The position numbers and the translations under genes are program-made. Of a DNA stretch of 61,535 nucleotides, positions 31,523-40,978 are shown piece by piece. Numbering within the stretch: position 1 is the first letter of the stretch; every line of letters begins with the position of its first letter. The notes under the pieces are model-generated. The model saw nothing but the letters and a program-made list of their open reading frames with translations. It did not search any database and had not been told where the DNA came from. Source of the DNA: JAKVKY01 sp964293585 (GTDB lineage Bacteria; Bacillota; Negativicutes; Acidaminococcales; Acidaminococcaceae); assembly GCA_964293585.1 (NCBI GenBank), contig CAXYYS010000008.1:1-61535 (forward strand), in the 5' to 3' direction.

Positions 31523-32514
31523 ATGCGGTGGAACTGAGATTCCTGGGAGCTTTGGCAGAGTCTTTCCTCATCGTGGCAGTACTGGGACCGGTCTTTATCC
31601 CTTTATTACACCGGCTGAAGTTTGGCCAGAGCATCCGGGACGTGGGGCCGGCCAGTCACCAGAAGAAAAGTGGTACGCCTACCATGGGTGGCATCATGAT
31701 TTTCCTGGGCATCCTGGTTTCTGTTTTAAGCTGGTGCCAGCTGGCGCCGGAAATTATCGTGGCGCTATTGCTCACCCTGGGTTACGGCCTCATTGGTTTT
31801 TTGGACGACTATATCAAGGTAGTCATGAAACGCAACCTGGGCCTGACCGCCAAGCAGAAATTTGCCCTGCAGATCCTGCTGGCGCTCATCGTACTGGCCT
31901 ATGTAACTTATAAGGGCAACATGATCAGGGAAATTCTCTGGCTGCCCGGAACTTCCATCATCTGGGATATCGGCTGGGGCTACTATGTGCTGGCGGTGCT
32001 GGTGCTGGTAGGAACCACCAACGCCGTGAACCTGACGGACGGTCTGGACGGGCTGGTAAGCTGCGTGAGCCTGCCGGTTTTCTTTGCCTATTTCTGCATT
32101 GCCCTGATCCTGGGGCCGGCTTCCCTGGCTACTTTTGCGGTAGCGGTACTGGGCAGCTGCATTGGCTTTTTGTTGTACAATCATTATCCCGCCAAGGTCT
32201 TTATGGGGGATACGGGCTCCCTGGCCCTGGGCGGCGCTGTGGCGGCGCTGGCGCTCTTGACCCATACGGAGCTGCTGCTGATCGTGGTGGGAATCGTGTA
32301 CGTCCTGGAAGCGGCTTCGGTCATTATCCAGGTGGCGTACTTTAAACATACGGGCGGCAAGCGTATCTTCCGCATGACTCCCATCCATCATCATTTTGAG
32401 CTGGGGGGCTGGCGGGAGACGAAGGTAGTAGCCGTGTTTACAGCCGTCAGCTTTGTGGCGTCTGTGCTGGGTGTGGTCTTAGCACTGTGGCCGGTACTGC
32501 ATAACTGGCGCTGA
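31519..32514 (+). CDS. mraY: Phospho-N-acetylmuramoyl-pentapeptide transferase MraY
   Basis: 331 residues, about ten transmembrane helices. Visible are HQKKSGTPTMGG near residue 47, FLDDYIKV (catalytic Asp pair), NLTDGLDGL, and FMGDTGSLALGG followed by TPIHHHFELGG. It transfers phospho-MurNAc-pentapeptide to undecaprenyl phosphate to make lipid I. ATGA overlap with murF. A 125-nt gap without a recognised element precedes murD. Confidence 0.97.
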   Translation: MNAVELRFLGALAESFLIVAVLGPVFIPLLHRLKFGQSIRDVGPASHQKKSGTPTMGGIMIFLGILVSVLSWCQLAPEIIVALLLTLGYGLIGFLDDYIKVVMKRNLGLTAKQKFALQILLALIVLAYVTYKGNMIREILWLPGTSIIWDIGWGYYVLAVLVLVGTTNAVNLTDGLDGLVSCVSLPVFFAYFCIALILGPASLATFAVAVLGSCIGFLLYNHYPAKVFMGDTGSLALGGAVAALALLTHTELLLIVVGIVYVLEAASVIIQVAYFKHTGGKRIFRMTPIHHHFELGGWRETKVVAVFTAVSFVASVLGVVLALWPVLHNWR

Positions 32515-32639
32515 GTTGTACGGCAAAGCCCAATTAGCTTGCTGAGAATGTATGCGTTTTTTAAAATAATAAGCTTTCTGAAACTGAGAAGGTCAGTATA
32601 TAGTTCCAACAGAGGGTACACAGAAAGGTGGCAGTCATC

Positions 32640-33998
32640 ATGGCAACGGCAAAAATGGTATTGGTATACGGCGCAGGTATTAGTGGCTGCGGCGCGGCGG
32701 AGGAATTGCAGAGCCAGGGCAGGCAGGTGCTCCTGTATGATGATAAGGAGCGGGAGCTGGCTCCCGGTTTTGACCAGGATGCCTTTGTGCACAAAGGCGG
32801 CCGTATCATTTTTGGCGGCATTGACCAGTTGCTGCCCCAGGTGGACCTGATCGTGCTGTCGCCGGGCGTGCCCATTGACCATGCCCCGGTGGTAGCCGCC
32901 CAAAAACGCGGCGTGGAAATCATTAGCGAGGTGGAGCTGGCGTACCGGAATTATCCCGGCCAGCTTGCGGCCATTACCGGTACTAACGGTAAGACCACTA
33001 CCACCAGCATCGTCGGCGCGTTCTTTAAAACATTGCCGGTTAAGACGGCGGTAGGCGGCAATATCGGCCTGGCCCTGTCGAAAGAGGCTAAGGGCCTGGA
33101 TAAAGACAGCTGGCTGGCGGCAGAAATTTCCAGTTTCCAGCTAGAAGCGGTCAGGGAGTTTAAGCCAAAGATTGCCGTGATGTTAAACCTGACTCCGGAC
33201 CATATTGAAAGGCATCACACCCTGGCGGCGTATGCCGAGGCCAAGAAAAAGATTTTTGCCCGGCAGGATGCCGGCGACTATACCGTGCTCAATTACGACG
33301 ACCCGGAAGTACGTACCTGGGGCAAGCTGACCCACGGTACGGTGTGCTATTTTAGCCGCCAAGCGGTTTTGGACAACGGTATCTATATGCAGGACGGCAA
33401 CTTCATCATCAGCTGGCAGGGTAAAAAGCAAGTAGTCTGCCACAAGGATGAGATGCTGATCTTTGGCGGTCATAACGAAGAAAATGTACTGGCGGCTATT
33501 GCCTGCGGCTATTTTGCCGGTGTGACCGTCGCCAACATGCGCCAGGTCCTTAAGACCTTTAAGAGCCTGGAACACCGTATCGAATATATTACAACTATTA
33601 AAGGCGTTCCTTACTACAATGATTCCAAGGCTACCAATACCGATTCTACCGTCAAGGCTCTGGAAGCTTTTCCCAAGGGGCATATCGTACTCCTGGCCGG
33701 CGGCCATGATAAGCTGACGGATTTACAGCCGATGATGGAACTAATCCGGGAGAAGACCGACGTGCTGATCCTCTTAGGCGAGGCGAAGGAACGTTTTAAC
33801 AAGGCGGCCCTGGCAGCCGGGGTAAAAAATATCGTCCTGGTGGACAGTTTCCAGGAGGCGGTGGACAAGGCGTACGAGCTGGCCCATGAACCACAGGTGG
33901 TACTGTTGTCACCTGCCTGCTCGTCCTACGATATGTTCCATAACTATCCGGAACGGGGCCGGGTCTTTAAAAAGATGGTCCTGGCACTACCCCATTAA
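32640..33998 (+). CDS. murD: UDP-MurNAc-L-alanine:D-glutamate ligase MurD
   Basis: 452 residues from ATG 32640, with AAAGGTGG at 32622-32629; the in-frame GTG 32628 lies inside this site. Visible are the N-terminal Rossmann VYGAGISGCGAAEEL, the P-loop ITGTNGKTTTTSIVG, NLTPDHIERH and NDSKATNTDSTVKAL. It adds D-Glu to UDP-MurNAc-L-Ala. ftsW would normally follow here, but murG comes next after 98 nt. Confidence 0.96.
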   Translation: MATAKMVLVYGAGISGCGAAEELQSQGRQVLLYDDKERELAPGFDQDAFVHKGGRIIFGGIDQLLPQVDLIVLSPGVPIDHAPVVAAQKRGVEIISEVELAYRNYPGQLAAITGTNGKTTTTSIVGAFFKTLPVKTAVGGNIGLALSKEAKGLDKDSWLAAEISSFQLEAVREFKPKIAVMLNLTPDHIERHHTLAAYAEAKKKIFARQDAGDYTVLNYDDPEVRTWGKLTHGTVCYFSRQAVLDNGIYMQDGNFIISWQGKKQVVCHKDEMLIFGGHNEENVLAAIACGYFAGVTVANMRQVLKTFKSLEHRIEYITTIKGVPYYNDSKATNTDSTVKALEAFPKGHIVLLAGGHDKLTDLQPMMELIREKTDVLILLGEAKERFNKAALAAGVKNIVLVDSFQEAVDKAYELAHEPQVVLLSPACSSYDMFHNYPERGRVFKKMVLALPH

Positions 33999-34096
33999 GG
34001 GCACTTGCCATATTCGTCTAAAAAAAGTATAATTTGACAGTATTACCGCTATGCGCAGGTACTACTAATGATGAACGAGGAAGGATCTGTGACCTG

Positions 34097-35200
34097 ATGA
34101 AAGTGATTTTATCTGGCGGCGGCACCGGCGGACATATTTATCCGGCCCTGACCATTGCTGACCAGATTCGCTCCCTGCGGCCCGAGACGGAAATTTTGTT
34201 TGTGGGTACGGAGCACGGGATGGAAAAAGATATCGTACCCCGCTACGGTTACCCGCTGGAATTTATTGATGTGGCCGGGTTTAAACGCAGCCTGAGCCTG
34301 GATACTTTTAAATCAGTCTTTAAGCTCTGCACAGGTTGTAGCGGTGCCTATACGCTGCTCAATAAATTTAAACCGGACCTGGTCATCGGCACCGGCGGTT
34401 ATGTGTGCGGTCCTATCGTGATGCTGGCGGCGCTTAGGGGGATTCCCACCTGCGTGCAGGAGCAGAACGCCCTGCCCGGGGTTACCAACCGGATCCTGTC
34501 GCATTTTGTGAAGAAAATCTTTCTGGGCTATAACGAGGCAGCCAAGTTTTTTAACGGTAAGGCGGACAAGGTCTTTACCGGCAATCCTATCCGGGAAGAT
34601 ATTTTAAAAACCACCCGGGCGGAAGCGGTGCAGGCTTTTAAACTGGATCCCCGGAAACAGACCATCCTGGTAGCCGGTGGCAGTTTGGGAGCGGCGTCCA
34701 TGAACCGGGCCATGCTCCAGGTGGAAAAAGCTTTATCCGGCAGGGATGATGTGCAGGTCCTGCACTCTACCGGCAACAATAATTATGAAGCTTATATGCA
34801 GGAAGCTGCCGCAGTGGGCGGTTTCAAAGATAATATTATTATCAAGGCCTATCTGCACGATATGCCTTTGGCTCTGGCGGCGGCGGATTTAGCCGTGTTC
34901 AGGGCCGGCGCCATCGGGCTGGCGGAACTGACCGCCCGGGGCGTGGCGTCCATCCTGGTGCCGTATCCTTATGCTACGGCTAACCACCAGGAATTTAATG
35001 CCCGGGCCCTGGAAGCCAGAGGTGCGGCCCAGGTGATCCTGGATAAGGATTTACAGGGCGAAGCCCTGCTGGAACATATCGAACAGCTGTTGATTAAAAA
35101 AGAAGACTTGCAAGCTATGAAAAAAGCGGCCCAGGCGGCAGGAAAACCCGCGGCGGCTAAGGAAATAGCCCGACAGGCTTTAGCATTAGTTCAGGCTTGA
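34097..35200 (+). CDS. murG: Lipid II synthase glycosyltransferase MurG
   Basis: 367 residues from ATG 34097, with AGGAAGGA (34078-34085) upstream; the GTG/ATG-type extension to 34034 has no such site. It is a GT28 fold: N-terminal SGGGTGGHIYPALT and FVGTEHGMEKDIVP, C-terminal VAGGSLGAASMN, FRAGAIGLAEL and YPYATANHQEFNA. It is a peripheral membrane enzyme adding GlcNAc to lipid I. Confidence 0.96.
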   Translation: MKVILSGGGTGGHIYPALTIADQIRSLRPETEILFVGTEHGMEKDIVPRYGYPLEFIDVAGFKRSLSLDTFKSVFKLCTGCSGAYTLLNKFKPDLVIGTGGYVCGPIVMLAALRGIPTCVQEQNALPGVTNRILSHFVKKIFLGYNEAAKFFNGKADKVFTGNPIREDILKTTRAEAVQAFKLDPRKQTILVAGGSLGAASMNRAMLQVEKALSGRDDVQVLHSTGNNNYEAYMQEAAAVGGFKDNIIIKAYLHDMPLALAAADLAVFRAGAIGLAELTARGVASILVPYPYATANHQEFNARALEARGAAQVILDKDLQGEALLEHIEQLLIKKEDLQAMKKAAQAAGKPAAAKEIARQALALVQA

Positions 35201-35213
35201 TGGAGGAATGCGG

Positions 35214-36602
35214 ATGGAAGCGGCAAAATTTAAGAACATTCATTTTATAGGTATCGGCGGCGCCGGCATGAGCGGTTTGGCTTATGTACTGGTGCAGCGC
35301 GGTTATAACGTGACGGGCAGCGATCTGGCCAGCGGGCATATGGCCGGCGCTCTGCGGGCAGCCGGGGCCAAGATTTTTATCGGCCACAAGGCTTCCCAGA
35401 TTGACGAGGCGGAGGCAGTAGTAGTATCTACGGCTATCCACCCGGATAATCCGGAGCTGATTGCGGCTAAGATCAAGAATATTCCTGTCCTGCACCGCAG
35501 CGACGTGCTGGCGCATATCCTCAACCAGGCTAAGGGTATCGCCGTGGCCGGCGCGCACGGTAAAAGTACTACCAGCGCCATGACGGCTGTTATCCTGACG
35601 GAAGCCGGCGTGGATCCCACGGTGGTCATCGGCGGCGAGGTGGCAAGTTTACATGGCAATTCCCGCAACGGCCGCAGTGAGTTCGTGGTGGCCGAAGCCG
35701 ACGAGAGCGACGGTTCGTTCTTAAAGTTTGACCCGTACCTGGCCGTCATCACCAATATCGAGAATGATCACCTGGACCACTACGGTACTGAGGAAAATAT
35801 CTATAAGGCGTTCAAACAATTCGTGGATAATATCCAGCCGGGCGGCAAGGCAGTCCTGTGCATGGATAATTCTACCGTCCGCCGTCTTTCCATCGAGACG
35901 AAGCGCGACTTTGTAACCTATGGCCTGGAAAAACAGGACGATTACAGTGCGGCTAACATTAGTTATTCGGTAGGTACGACTACCTATGATCTCTATTATA
36001 AAGGTAAGTTTTTGACCCAAGTGACCCTGGCAGTACCGGGGCGGCACAATGTGCTGAATTCCCTGGGCGCTTTTGCGGCAGCCCGGACGATTAACATACC
36101 GGTAGAAAAGATTGTCAAAGCCCTGGCCGGTTTCCACGGGGTTAAGCGACGTTTTGAGACCAAGGGCAAGGTGCGGGAAGTGTGGATCGTGGACGACTAT
36201 GCCCATCATCCCACGGAGATTGCCGTAACCCTGAAAGCGGCCAAGCAAACCGGAGCTAAACGGGTGGTCTGTGTGTTCCAGCCGCACCGTTATACCCGGA
36301 CCAAGATTTTGCACGAACAGTTCTGTCAGTGCTTTAAAGACTGTGATTTATTAGTTTTAACGCATATCTTTTCTGCCGGCGAGGACCCCATCCCGGGTGT
36401 CAGCAGCAGGGAACTGGCTAACGCGGTCCATGCCGCCACCGGACAGGAAGTTGTTTATATCGAAGATTTTGCCAGGGTGACGGAATATCTGGAAAAGATT
36501 GCCGCTCCCGGCGATATCATCATGACCATGGGTGCCGGCGACGTGTACACGATTGGCGAGCACCTGCTGGCTACTTTAACGAAAACGGCTGGGCAGAACT
36601 GA
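35214..36602 (+). CDS. murC: UDP-N-acetylmuramate-L-alanine ligase MurC
   Basis: 462 residues. ATG 35214 is chosen because GGAGGA (35202-35207) is 6 nt upstream and would be adjacent to ATG 35208. Visible are HFIGIGGAGMSGLA, the P-loop VAGAHGKSTTSAM, EADESDGSFLKF, and DDYAHHPTEI. It adds L-Ala, the first stem residue. The stop overlaps the ddl ATG by one base. Confidence 0.96.
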   Translation: MEAAKFKNIHFIGIGGAGMSGLAYVLVQRGYNVTGSDLASGHMAGALRAAGAKIFIGHKASQIDEAEAVVVSTAIHPDNPELIAAKIKNIPVLHRSDVLAHILNQAKGIAVAGAHGKSTTSAMTAVILTEAGVDPTVVIGGEVASLHGNSRNGRSEFVVAEADESDGSFLKFDPYLAVITNIENDHLDHYGTEENIYKAFKQFVDNIQPGGKAVLCMDNSTVRRLSIETKRDFVTYGLEKQDDYSAANISYSVGTTTYDLYYKGKFLTQVTLAVPGRHNVLNSLGAFAAARTINIPVEKIVKALAGFHGVKRRFETKGKVREVWIVDDYAHHPTEIAVTLKAAKQTGAKRVVCVFQPHRYTRTKILHEQFCQCFKDCDLLVLTHIFSAGEDPIPGVSSRELANAVHAATGQEVVYIEDFARVTEYLEKIAAPGDIIMTMGAGDVYTIGEHLLATLTKTAGQN

Positions 36603-37543
36603 TGGATAAGAAAAAGATTATTGGTCTGGTAATGGGCGGACCGTCGGCGGAAGGTAATATTTCCCGGATCACGGGCCGTTCCATCGCCATCGCCCTCAGG
36701 GATAAAGGTTATACGGTGCAGGAGCTGGAACTGGATCCTTACAATTTTCAGGAACAGCTGAAACAGAGTGGCGCCCAGGTAGTTTTTAACGCGGTACACG
36801 GTTTGTACGGCGAAGACGGGCGGCTGCAAAGCGTCCTGGAGATGTTGGGCATGCCTTACACCGGGAGCGGTGTGTGTGCCAGCGCTATCGCCATGGATAA
36901 GTTTGCTACGAAACGGGTCCTCTTGGGCAGCGGAATTCCTACGCCCAAGAGTTTATTCCTGTACCGCAAGGAGAGAAACCAGGCAGACCAGGTAGCGCAG
37001 ATTAAGCAGGTCTTCCATCTGCCGGTGGTGGTAAAACCGGCGGACCAGGGTTCCAGCCTGGGTATGACCATTGTCAAGGCGGAGGAAGAGCTGGGAGCAG
37101 CTCTGGATTTAGCTTATACGTACAGTTACGGCGCCCTGGTGGAAGCTTATATCTCGGGCGGCGGGGAAACCACGGTATGCATGCTGGAACGCGGCGGCAA
37201 GGTAGAAGTGCTGCCCATCATCTTGATCCAGCCCCATGCCGAATATTACGACTATAAGGCCAAGTACACGGCCGGGGGCGCGGACCATCTGTGTCCGGCA
37301 CCGCTGCCGGCCAAGACTCTGCAGCATCTCAGCGAGATTGCGGTGGCGGCTTATAAAGCTATCGGCTGCAGCGGTGTAGCCCGGGCCGATTGCATGCTGG
37401 ACAGCCAGGGCCGCGGGTATGTGCTGGAAATGAATACCGTGCCGGGCATGACGCCTACCAGTTTGGTGCCGGATGCCGCGGCGGCGGTGGGAATTACGTT
37501 TGGAGATTTGTGTGAGCTGATTTTGAACTCAGCGCACCGTTAA
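36602..37543 (+). CDS. ddl: D-alanine-D-alanine ligase
   Basis: 313 residues, ATP-grasp enzyme. Visible are LVMGGPSAEGNIS, VFNAVHGLYGEDGRLQ, KPADQGSSLGM and EMNTVPGMTPTSLVP. It makes the D-Ala-D-Ala dipeptide used by MurF. GPSAEGNIS differs slightly from the usual GG-S-EH-IS form: Gly-Asn replaces the common Glu-His/Arg. It lies where murB or ddl is found in other dcw clusters; murB is absent. Confidence 0.94.
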   Translation: MDKKKIIGLVMGGPSAEGNISRITGRSIAIALRDKGYTVQELELDPYNFQEQLKQSGAQVVFNAVHGLYGEDGRLQSVLEMLGMPYTGSGVCASAIAMDKFATKRVLLGSGIPTPKSLFLYRKERNQADQVAQIKQVFHLPVVVKPADQGSSLGMTIVKAEEELGAALDLAYTYSYGALVEAYISGGGETTVCMLERGGKVEVLPIILIQPHAEYYDYKAKYTAGGADHLCPAPLPAKTLQHLSEIAVAAYKAIGCSGVARADCMLDSQGRGYVLEMNTVPGMTPTSLVPDAAAAVGITFGDLCELILNSAHR

Positions 37544-37573
37544 GCAGGGCAGTTCAGCCAGGGAGGGACTATC

Positions 37574-38335
37574 ATGCAGACCATGCAGGAACGCTTGCAC
37601 CAGCAGCGACAGCAAAAACGTCGCCATGCCAGGGTGCGGCTTGTGCTGCTGCTGGTTTTGCTGGTGGTGCTGGGCCTGGCCTGGCATTTTGTCCACCGTC
37701 CCGGTTTTGCCTTCGGCGATGTGACCATCACGGGGACAAAGTTGTTTACCAGGCAGGATTTAGTACGGCTGGGCGGCAGTCAGCTGCCGGTCAACCTCTT
37801 TAACCTGTCCCGCCGGCAGCTGGTCCGGGCCCTGAAAGAGGATGTCCGGGTAGCGGATGCCAGTGCCAGTTACGGCTGGGGCCTCCTGCATGTTCAGGTG
37901 GTGGAACGACAGCCCCTGGTCTATCTGGCCAATTCCCTGAACAGTTATGTAAAGGTGGACGCCCACGGTCTGGTCCTGGATATCGGCAGTGGTATCAAGG
38001 ATGCGGCGGTGCCTCTGTACAGCGGCGTGCACTGCGGCAGCGCCTATATCGGCGACCAGATTAAGACGCCGGAAGTAGTGAATGTGCTGAATTTCATGCA
38101 GGGTTTATCCAGCGAGGCCAGGGCTCAGATCGCGGAAATTGTCCTGGAACCGGATCAGAAAATCCAGATCCGGCTCAAATACGGCTTCCCGGTGCTTTTA
38201 GGGCCGGTGAGCGATGTGGGCTTGAAGGCTAAAAGCGAGCTGTTCATGACGGTTTTTGAAGAACTGAAGGACAAGCGCGTGAAAGCTAAATATATTGATC
38301 TGCAGTATACGAAACCCTTTATTAAGTTACAATGA
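37574..38335 (+). CDS. ftsQ: Cell division protein FtsQ/DivIB
   Basis: 253 residues. A basic cytosolic tail, a transmembrane helix (VLLLVLLVVLGLAWHFV, about 25-41), then a POTRA domain starting FAFGDVTITGTKLFTRQDLV and an FtsQ beta domain (VVERQPLVYLAN). It is a bitopic septal protein partnering FtsL and FtsB. GGGAGGGA (37561-37568) precedes ATG 37574. Confidence 0.9.
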   Translation: MQTMQERLHQQRQQKRRHARVRLVLLLVLLVVLGLAWHFVHRPGFAFGDVTITGTKLFTRQDLVRLGGSQLPVNLFNLSRRQLVRALKEDVRVADASASYGWGLLHVQVVERQPLVYLANSLNSYVKVDAHGLVLDIGSGIKDAAVPLYSGVHCGSAYIGDQIKTPEVVNVLNFMQGLSSEARAQIAEIVLEPDQKIQIRLKYGFPVLLGPVSDVGLKAKSELFMTVFEELKDKRVKAKYIDLQYTKPFIKLQ

Positions 38336-38351
38336 ACAGGTTGGTAAGAGC

Positions 38352-39089
38352 ATGTTGATTAAGACGAAACATACAAAATTTTTAGTGCTGCTGGTCTGCG
38401 CCGTGTTAGGTTTTATGCTGGCCATGCAGTTTAAGAGTACCGGGCGTCAGAAGACGGTGCCCGTACAGCGTGCGGAAGAATTAACGGAACGCCTGAAGGC
38501 GGCGGAGAAAGACCGGGAACGGTTGACCGCCGAGATTGAAAGCCTGAAGGGCGGCACCGCGGCTTTTGATAAGGAAACCCAGCGGCTGAAGGCCCTGGCC
38601 GGCGAAACTCCCATGGTGGGTAAGGGCATCATTGTTACGATTGACGACAGTTCTCTGCCTACGAACAAGCCAGGCAGCGATACTACGAACCTGTACGTGA
38701 TCCACGATGAGGATCTGCTGCGGGTGGTGAACGAGCTGAGAGCGGCCGGCGCAGAAGCCATAGCGATTAACGGTCAGCGTATGATTGCTACCAGCGAGAT
38801 CCGCTGCACCGGACCCACGGTGGTAATTAATGAGACCAGGCTGGCGGCGCCGTTTGTGATTGCGGCCATCGGCAATCCCCAGACCCTGGAGAGTTCCCTG
38901 AAGATCAGGGGCGGCGTGCTGGAAAATTTCAAATTCTGGGGCATCAAGGCGGACGTGAAACAGTCGGGCGAGGTAAAAGTGCCGGCGGTTAAACAGGGGC
39001 ATCAGTTTGAATATGCCAAGCCGGCGCCCAAGGAACCCCAAGCCGCTGCCGGTGCGGAAGAAAATAAGACCGGTGCCGTGGTGAAGTAG
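38352..39089 (+). CDS. DUF881 (YlxW-family) membrane protein
   Basis: 245 residues from ATG 38352. One N-terminal transmembrane helix, a coiled coil (RAEELTERLKAAEKDRERLTAEIESL in part) and the DUF881 domain with GKGIIVTIDDSS, YVIHDEDLLRVVNELRAAGAEAIAINGQRM and TRCTGPT-like ICCTGPT elements (here IRCTGPT). Family members sit beside sbp and ftsZ in Firmicutes; the function is not established. The Pro/Ala-rich C-terminal tail is variable. Confidence 0.88.
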   Translation: MLIKTKHTKFLVLLVCAVLGFMLAMQFKSTGRQKTVPVQRAEELTERLKAAEKDRERLTAEIESLKGGTAAFDKETQRLKALAGETPMVGKGIIVTIDDSSLPTNKPGSDTTNLYVIHDEDLLRVVNELRAAGAEAIAINGQRMIATSEIRCTGPTVVINETRLAAPFVIAAIGNPQTLESSLKIRGGVLENFKFWGIKADVKQSGEVKVPAVKQGHQFEYAKPAPKEPQAAAGAEENKTGAVVK

Positions 39090-39101
39090 GAAGGTGAACA
39101 C

Positions 39102-39431
39102 ATGATTTACGCGATGATAGGTCTGGTGATTGGTATCCTGGCGGGCGTTTTTGCTCCCGGTTATATACCTAAGGAGTTTGCCACCATCTTTTCTGTGGCG
39201 CTCATGGCAGGTCTGGATACGGTGTTTGGCGGTCTCCGGGCGGGGATGGAAGGTGTGTTCGATGCCACCATCTTTTTGTCCGGCTTTATCTGCAACATCA
39301 TCCTGGCTGCATTTTTCTGTTATGCCGGCAGTTTGCTGAACATAGATTTTTATATGGTAGCCATCCTGGTTCTGGGCATGCGTATCTTCCAGAATTTGGC
39401 GATTATAAGACGGCTTTACCTGAAGAAATAA
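39102..39431 (+). CDS. sbp: Small basic protein Sbp (DUF1290)
   Basis: 109 residues, three to four hydrophobic segments. Visible are LVIGILAGVFAPGYIP, the conserved ALMAGLDTVFGGLRA, and GMRIFQNLAIIRR. It is the YlxX/Sbp family of unknown function that co-occurs with DUF881 between ftsQ and ftsZ. It lies 12 nt after the DUF881 gene. Confidence 0.88.
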   Translation: MIYAMIGLVIGILAGVFAPGYIPKEFATIFSVALMAGLDTVFGGLRAGMEGVFDATIFLSGFICNIILAAFFCYAGSLLNIDFYMVAILVLGMRIFQNLAIIRRLYLKK

Positions 39432-39436
39432 AAAAG

Positions 39437-39465
39437 TTGACAAGTTGGCAGGAAAAAGTTATGCT
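39437..39465 (+). promoter_or_regulatory. Promoter of ftsZ
   Basis: TTGACA (39437-39442), 17-bp spacer, TATGCT (39460-39465), 103 nt before the ftsZ start. It allows ftsZ expression independent of the mur genes. Confidence 0.65.
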
Positions 39466-39567
39466 TTTATTGAATATATAACAGTCAAGAAGTATAGCTA
39501 AGTGAAAATGTTTTTATGTGCAACTGTGGATAGATAAATAACCCAAAAGTTTAAGGGGGACACCAAG

Positions 39568-40767
39568 ATGTTCGATGAATTAGAAGAAAAGAGTAAGAAT
39601 TTAGCGAAGATTAAAGTTATCGGTGTAGGCGGCGGCGGTAATAACGCCGTGAACCGTATGATCGCTGCCGGCGTGCAGGGCGTGGATTTTTTAGCCGTGA
39701 ACTGCGATGCCCAGGCGCTGCTCTTATCCAAGGCTCCCAACCGGATTCAGATCGGTGAGAAGCTGACGAAGGGTTTGGGCGCCGGTGCTAACCCCGAGAT
39801 TGGTGAGAAAGCAGCCGAAGAAAGCCGGGATCAGCTGGTAGAAGCCTTAAAAGGCGCCGATATGGTCTTTGTTACGGCTGGCATGGGCGGCGGTACCGGT
39901 ACCGGTGCGGCACCTATCGTGGCTGATTGCGCCAAGGAAGTAGGAGCGCTCACCGTAGGCGTGGTTACCAAGCCGTTTACCTTTGAGGGCAAACGCCGCA
40001 TGAACCAGGCTGAAGGTGGTATCGTTAATTTAAAAGATAAGGTTGATACCTTAATTACGATTCCCAACGATCGTTTGCTGCAGGTCATCGACCGCAGGAC
40101 CAGCATGCTGGACGCTTTCCGTATCGCGGATGATGTGTTGCGCCAGGGCGTGCAGGGCATCTCTGATCTGATCAGCGTGCCCGGTCTGATCAACGCCGAT
40201 TTCGCCGATGTGAAGACCATCATGCTTAATGCCGGATCCGCCCTGATGGGTATTGGTACGGCTAAGGGCGAAGGTGGTGCTGTGGCCGCTGCTGAAGCTG
40301 CTATCAAGAGTCCGCTGCTGGAAGCTTCTATCGAAGGTGCCAGAGGCGTACTATTCAATATTACCGGTGGCAAGGAACTGTCCTTGTACGATGTTACCGA
40401 AGCTTCCAACGTCATCACCGAGTCCGTGGATCCGGATGCCAATATCATCTTTGGTGCCGTTATCGACGAGGCTCTGGAAGACGAGATCCGCGTAACCGTG
40501 ATTGCAACCGGTTTTGGCAGCAAGAATCCGGTCCTGTCCGGAACGCCTACGGTACATCCGGTGGGCTACGGTTATCGTCCGTCCGGCAGTACCAGTACGG
40601 TTAAACCGCGTACCGCTGCACCTCAGCCTGTGGCAAAACCTGCTCCGGCTCCGGTCAGTGAAAATCCGGCAGCACCTGCTCCCGAACGAGGTGGCTATAC
40701 TCCCGGCAGCAGCGTGATTAAACCGCTCCCGTCCAGCACGGAGATTCCGCCCTGGCTGAGCCGCTAA
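39568..40767 (+). CDS. ftsZ: Cell division GTPase FtsZ
   Basis: 399 residues. Visible are the nucleotide loops GVGGGGNNAVNRM and the tubulin signature GGGTGTGAAP (about 110-119), NADFADVK for the synergy loop and a C-terminal Pro/Ala-rich linker ending in the conserved tail EIPPWLSR that binds FtsA/SepF-type partners. It polymerises into the Z-ring. ftsA is not adjacent, so a different membrane tether such as SepF may be used (inference). AAGGGGG precedes the ATG. Confidence 0.98.
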   Translation: MFDELEEKSKNLAKIKVIGVGGGGNNAVNRMIAAGVQGVDFLAVNCDAQALLLSKAPNRIQIGEKLTKGLGAGANPEIGEKAAEESRDQLVEALKGADMVFVTAGMGGGTGTGAAPIVADCAKEVGALTVGVVTKPFTFEGKRRMNQAEGGIVNLKDKVDTLITIPNDRLLQVIDRRTSMLDAFRIADDVLRQGVQGISDLISVPGLINADFADVKTIMLNAGSALMGIGTAKGEGGAVAAAEAAIKSPLLEASIEGARGVLFNITGGKELSLYDVTEASNVITESVDPDANIIFGAVIDEALEDEIRVTVIATGFGSKNPVLSGTPTVHPVGYGYRPSGSTSTVKPRTAAPQPVAKPAPAPVSENPAAPAPERGGYTPGSSVIKPLPSSTEIPPWLSR

Positions 40768-40781
40768 GCTATAAATATCAA

Positions 40782-40811
40782 CCTCTCCGGTTTGCGCCGG
40801 AGAGGTTTTTT
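40782..40811 (+). terminator. Terminator after ftsZ
   Basis: CCTCTCCGG (40782-40790)/CCGGAGAGG (40797-40805), perfect 9-bp stem, followed by TTTTTT. Confidence 0.92.
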
Positions 40812-40898
40812 CGTCTGAGGCAGCCCGGTACTGGTGCCGGAGTAGCTTGCAAGGCTTAGTACCAGGGCTGCCGCCGGTTTTAAGTTCCGTGCTTTTAG

Positions 40899-40926
40899 TT
40901 GCATTGCCTGCGGAATATGGTATAAT
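40899..40926 (+). promoter_or_regulatory. Promoter of nrdR
   Basis: TTGCAT (40899-40904), 16-bp spacer, TATAAT (40921-40926) with TGG before it, giving an extended -10. Confidence 0.65.
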
Positions 40927-40978
40927 AAAAACAATATGATACTATATCTTGTGCCAGCTGAGAAGTGGAGGGAAAATC

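Noticed and set aside
38481..39443. 320-residue open frame antisense to the DUF881 and sbp genes
   Set aside because: It is opposite two well-supported genes, is His/Gln-rich as expected of an antisense shadow, and has no start signal.
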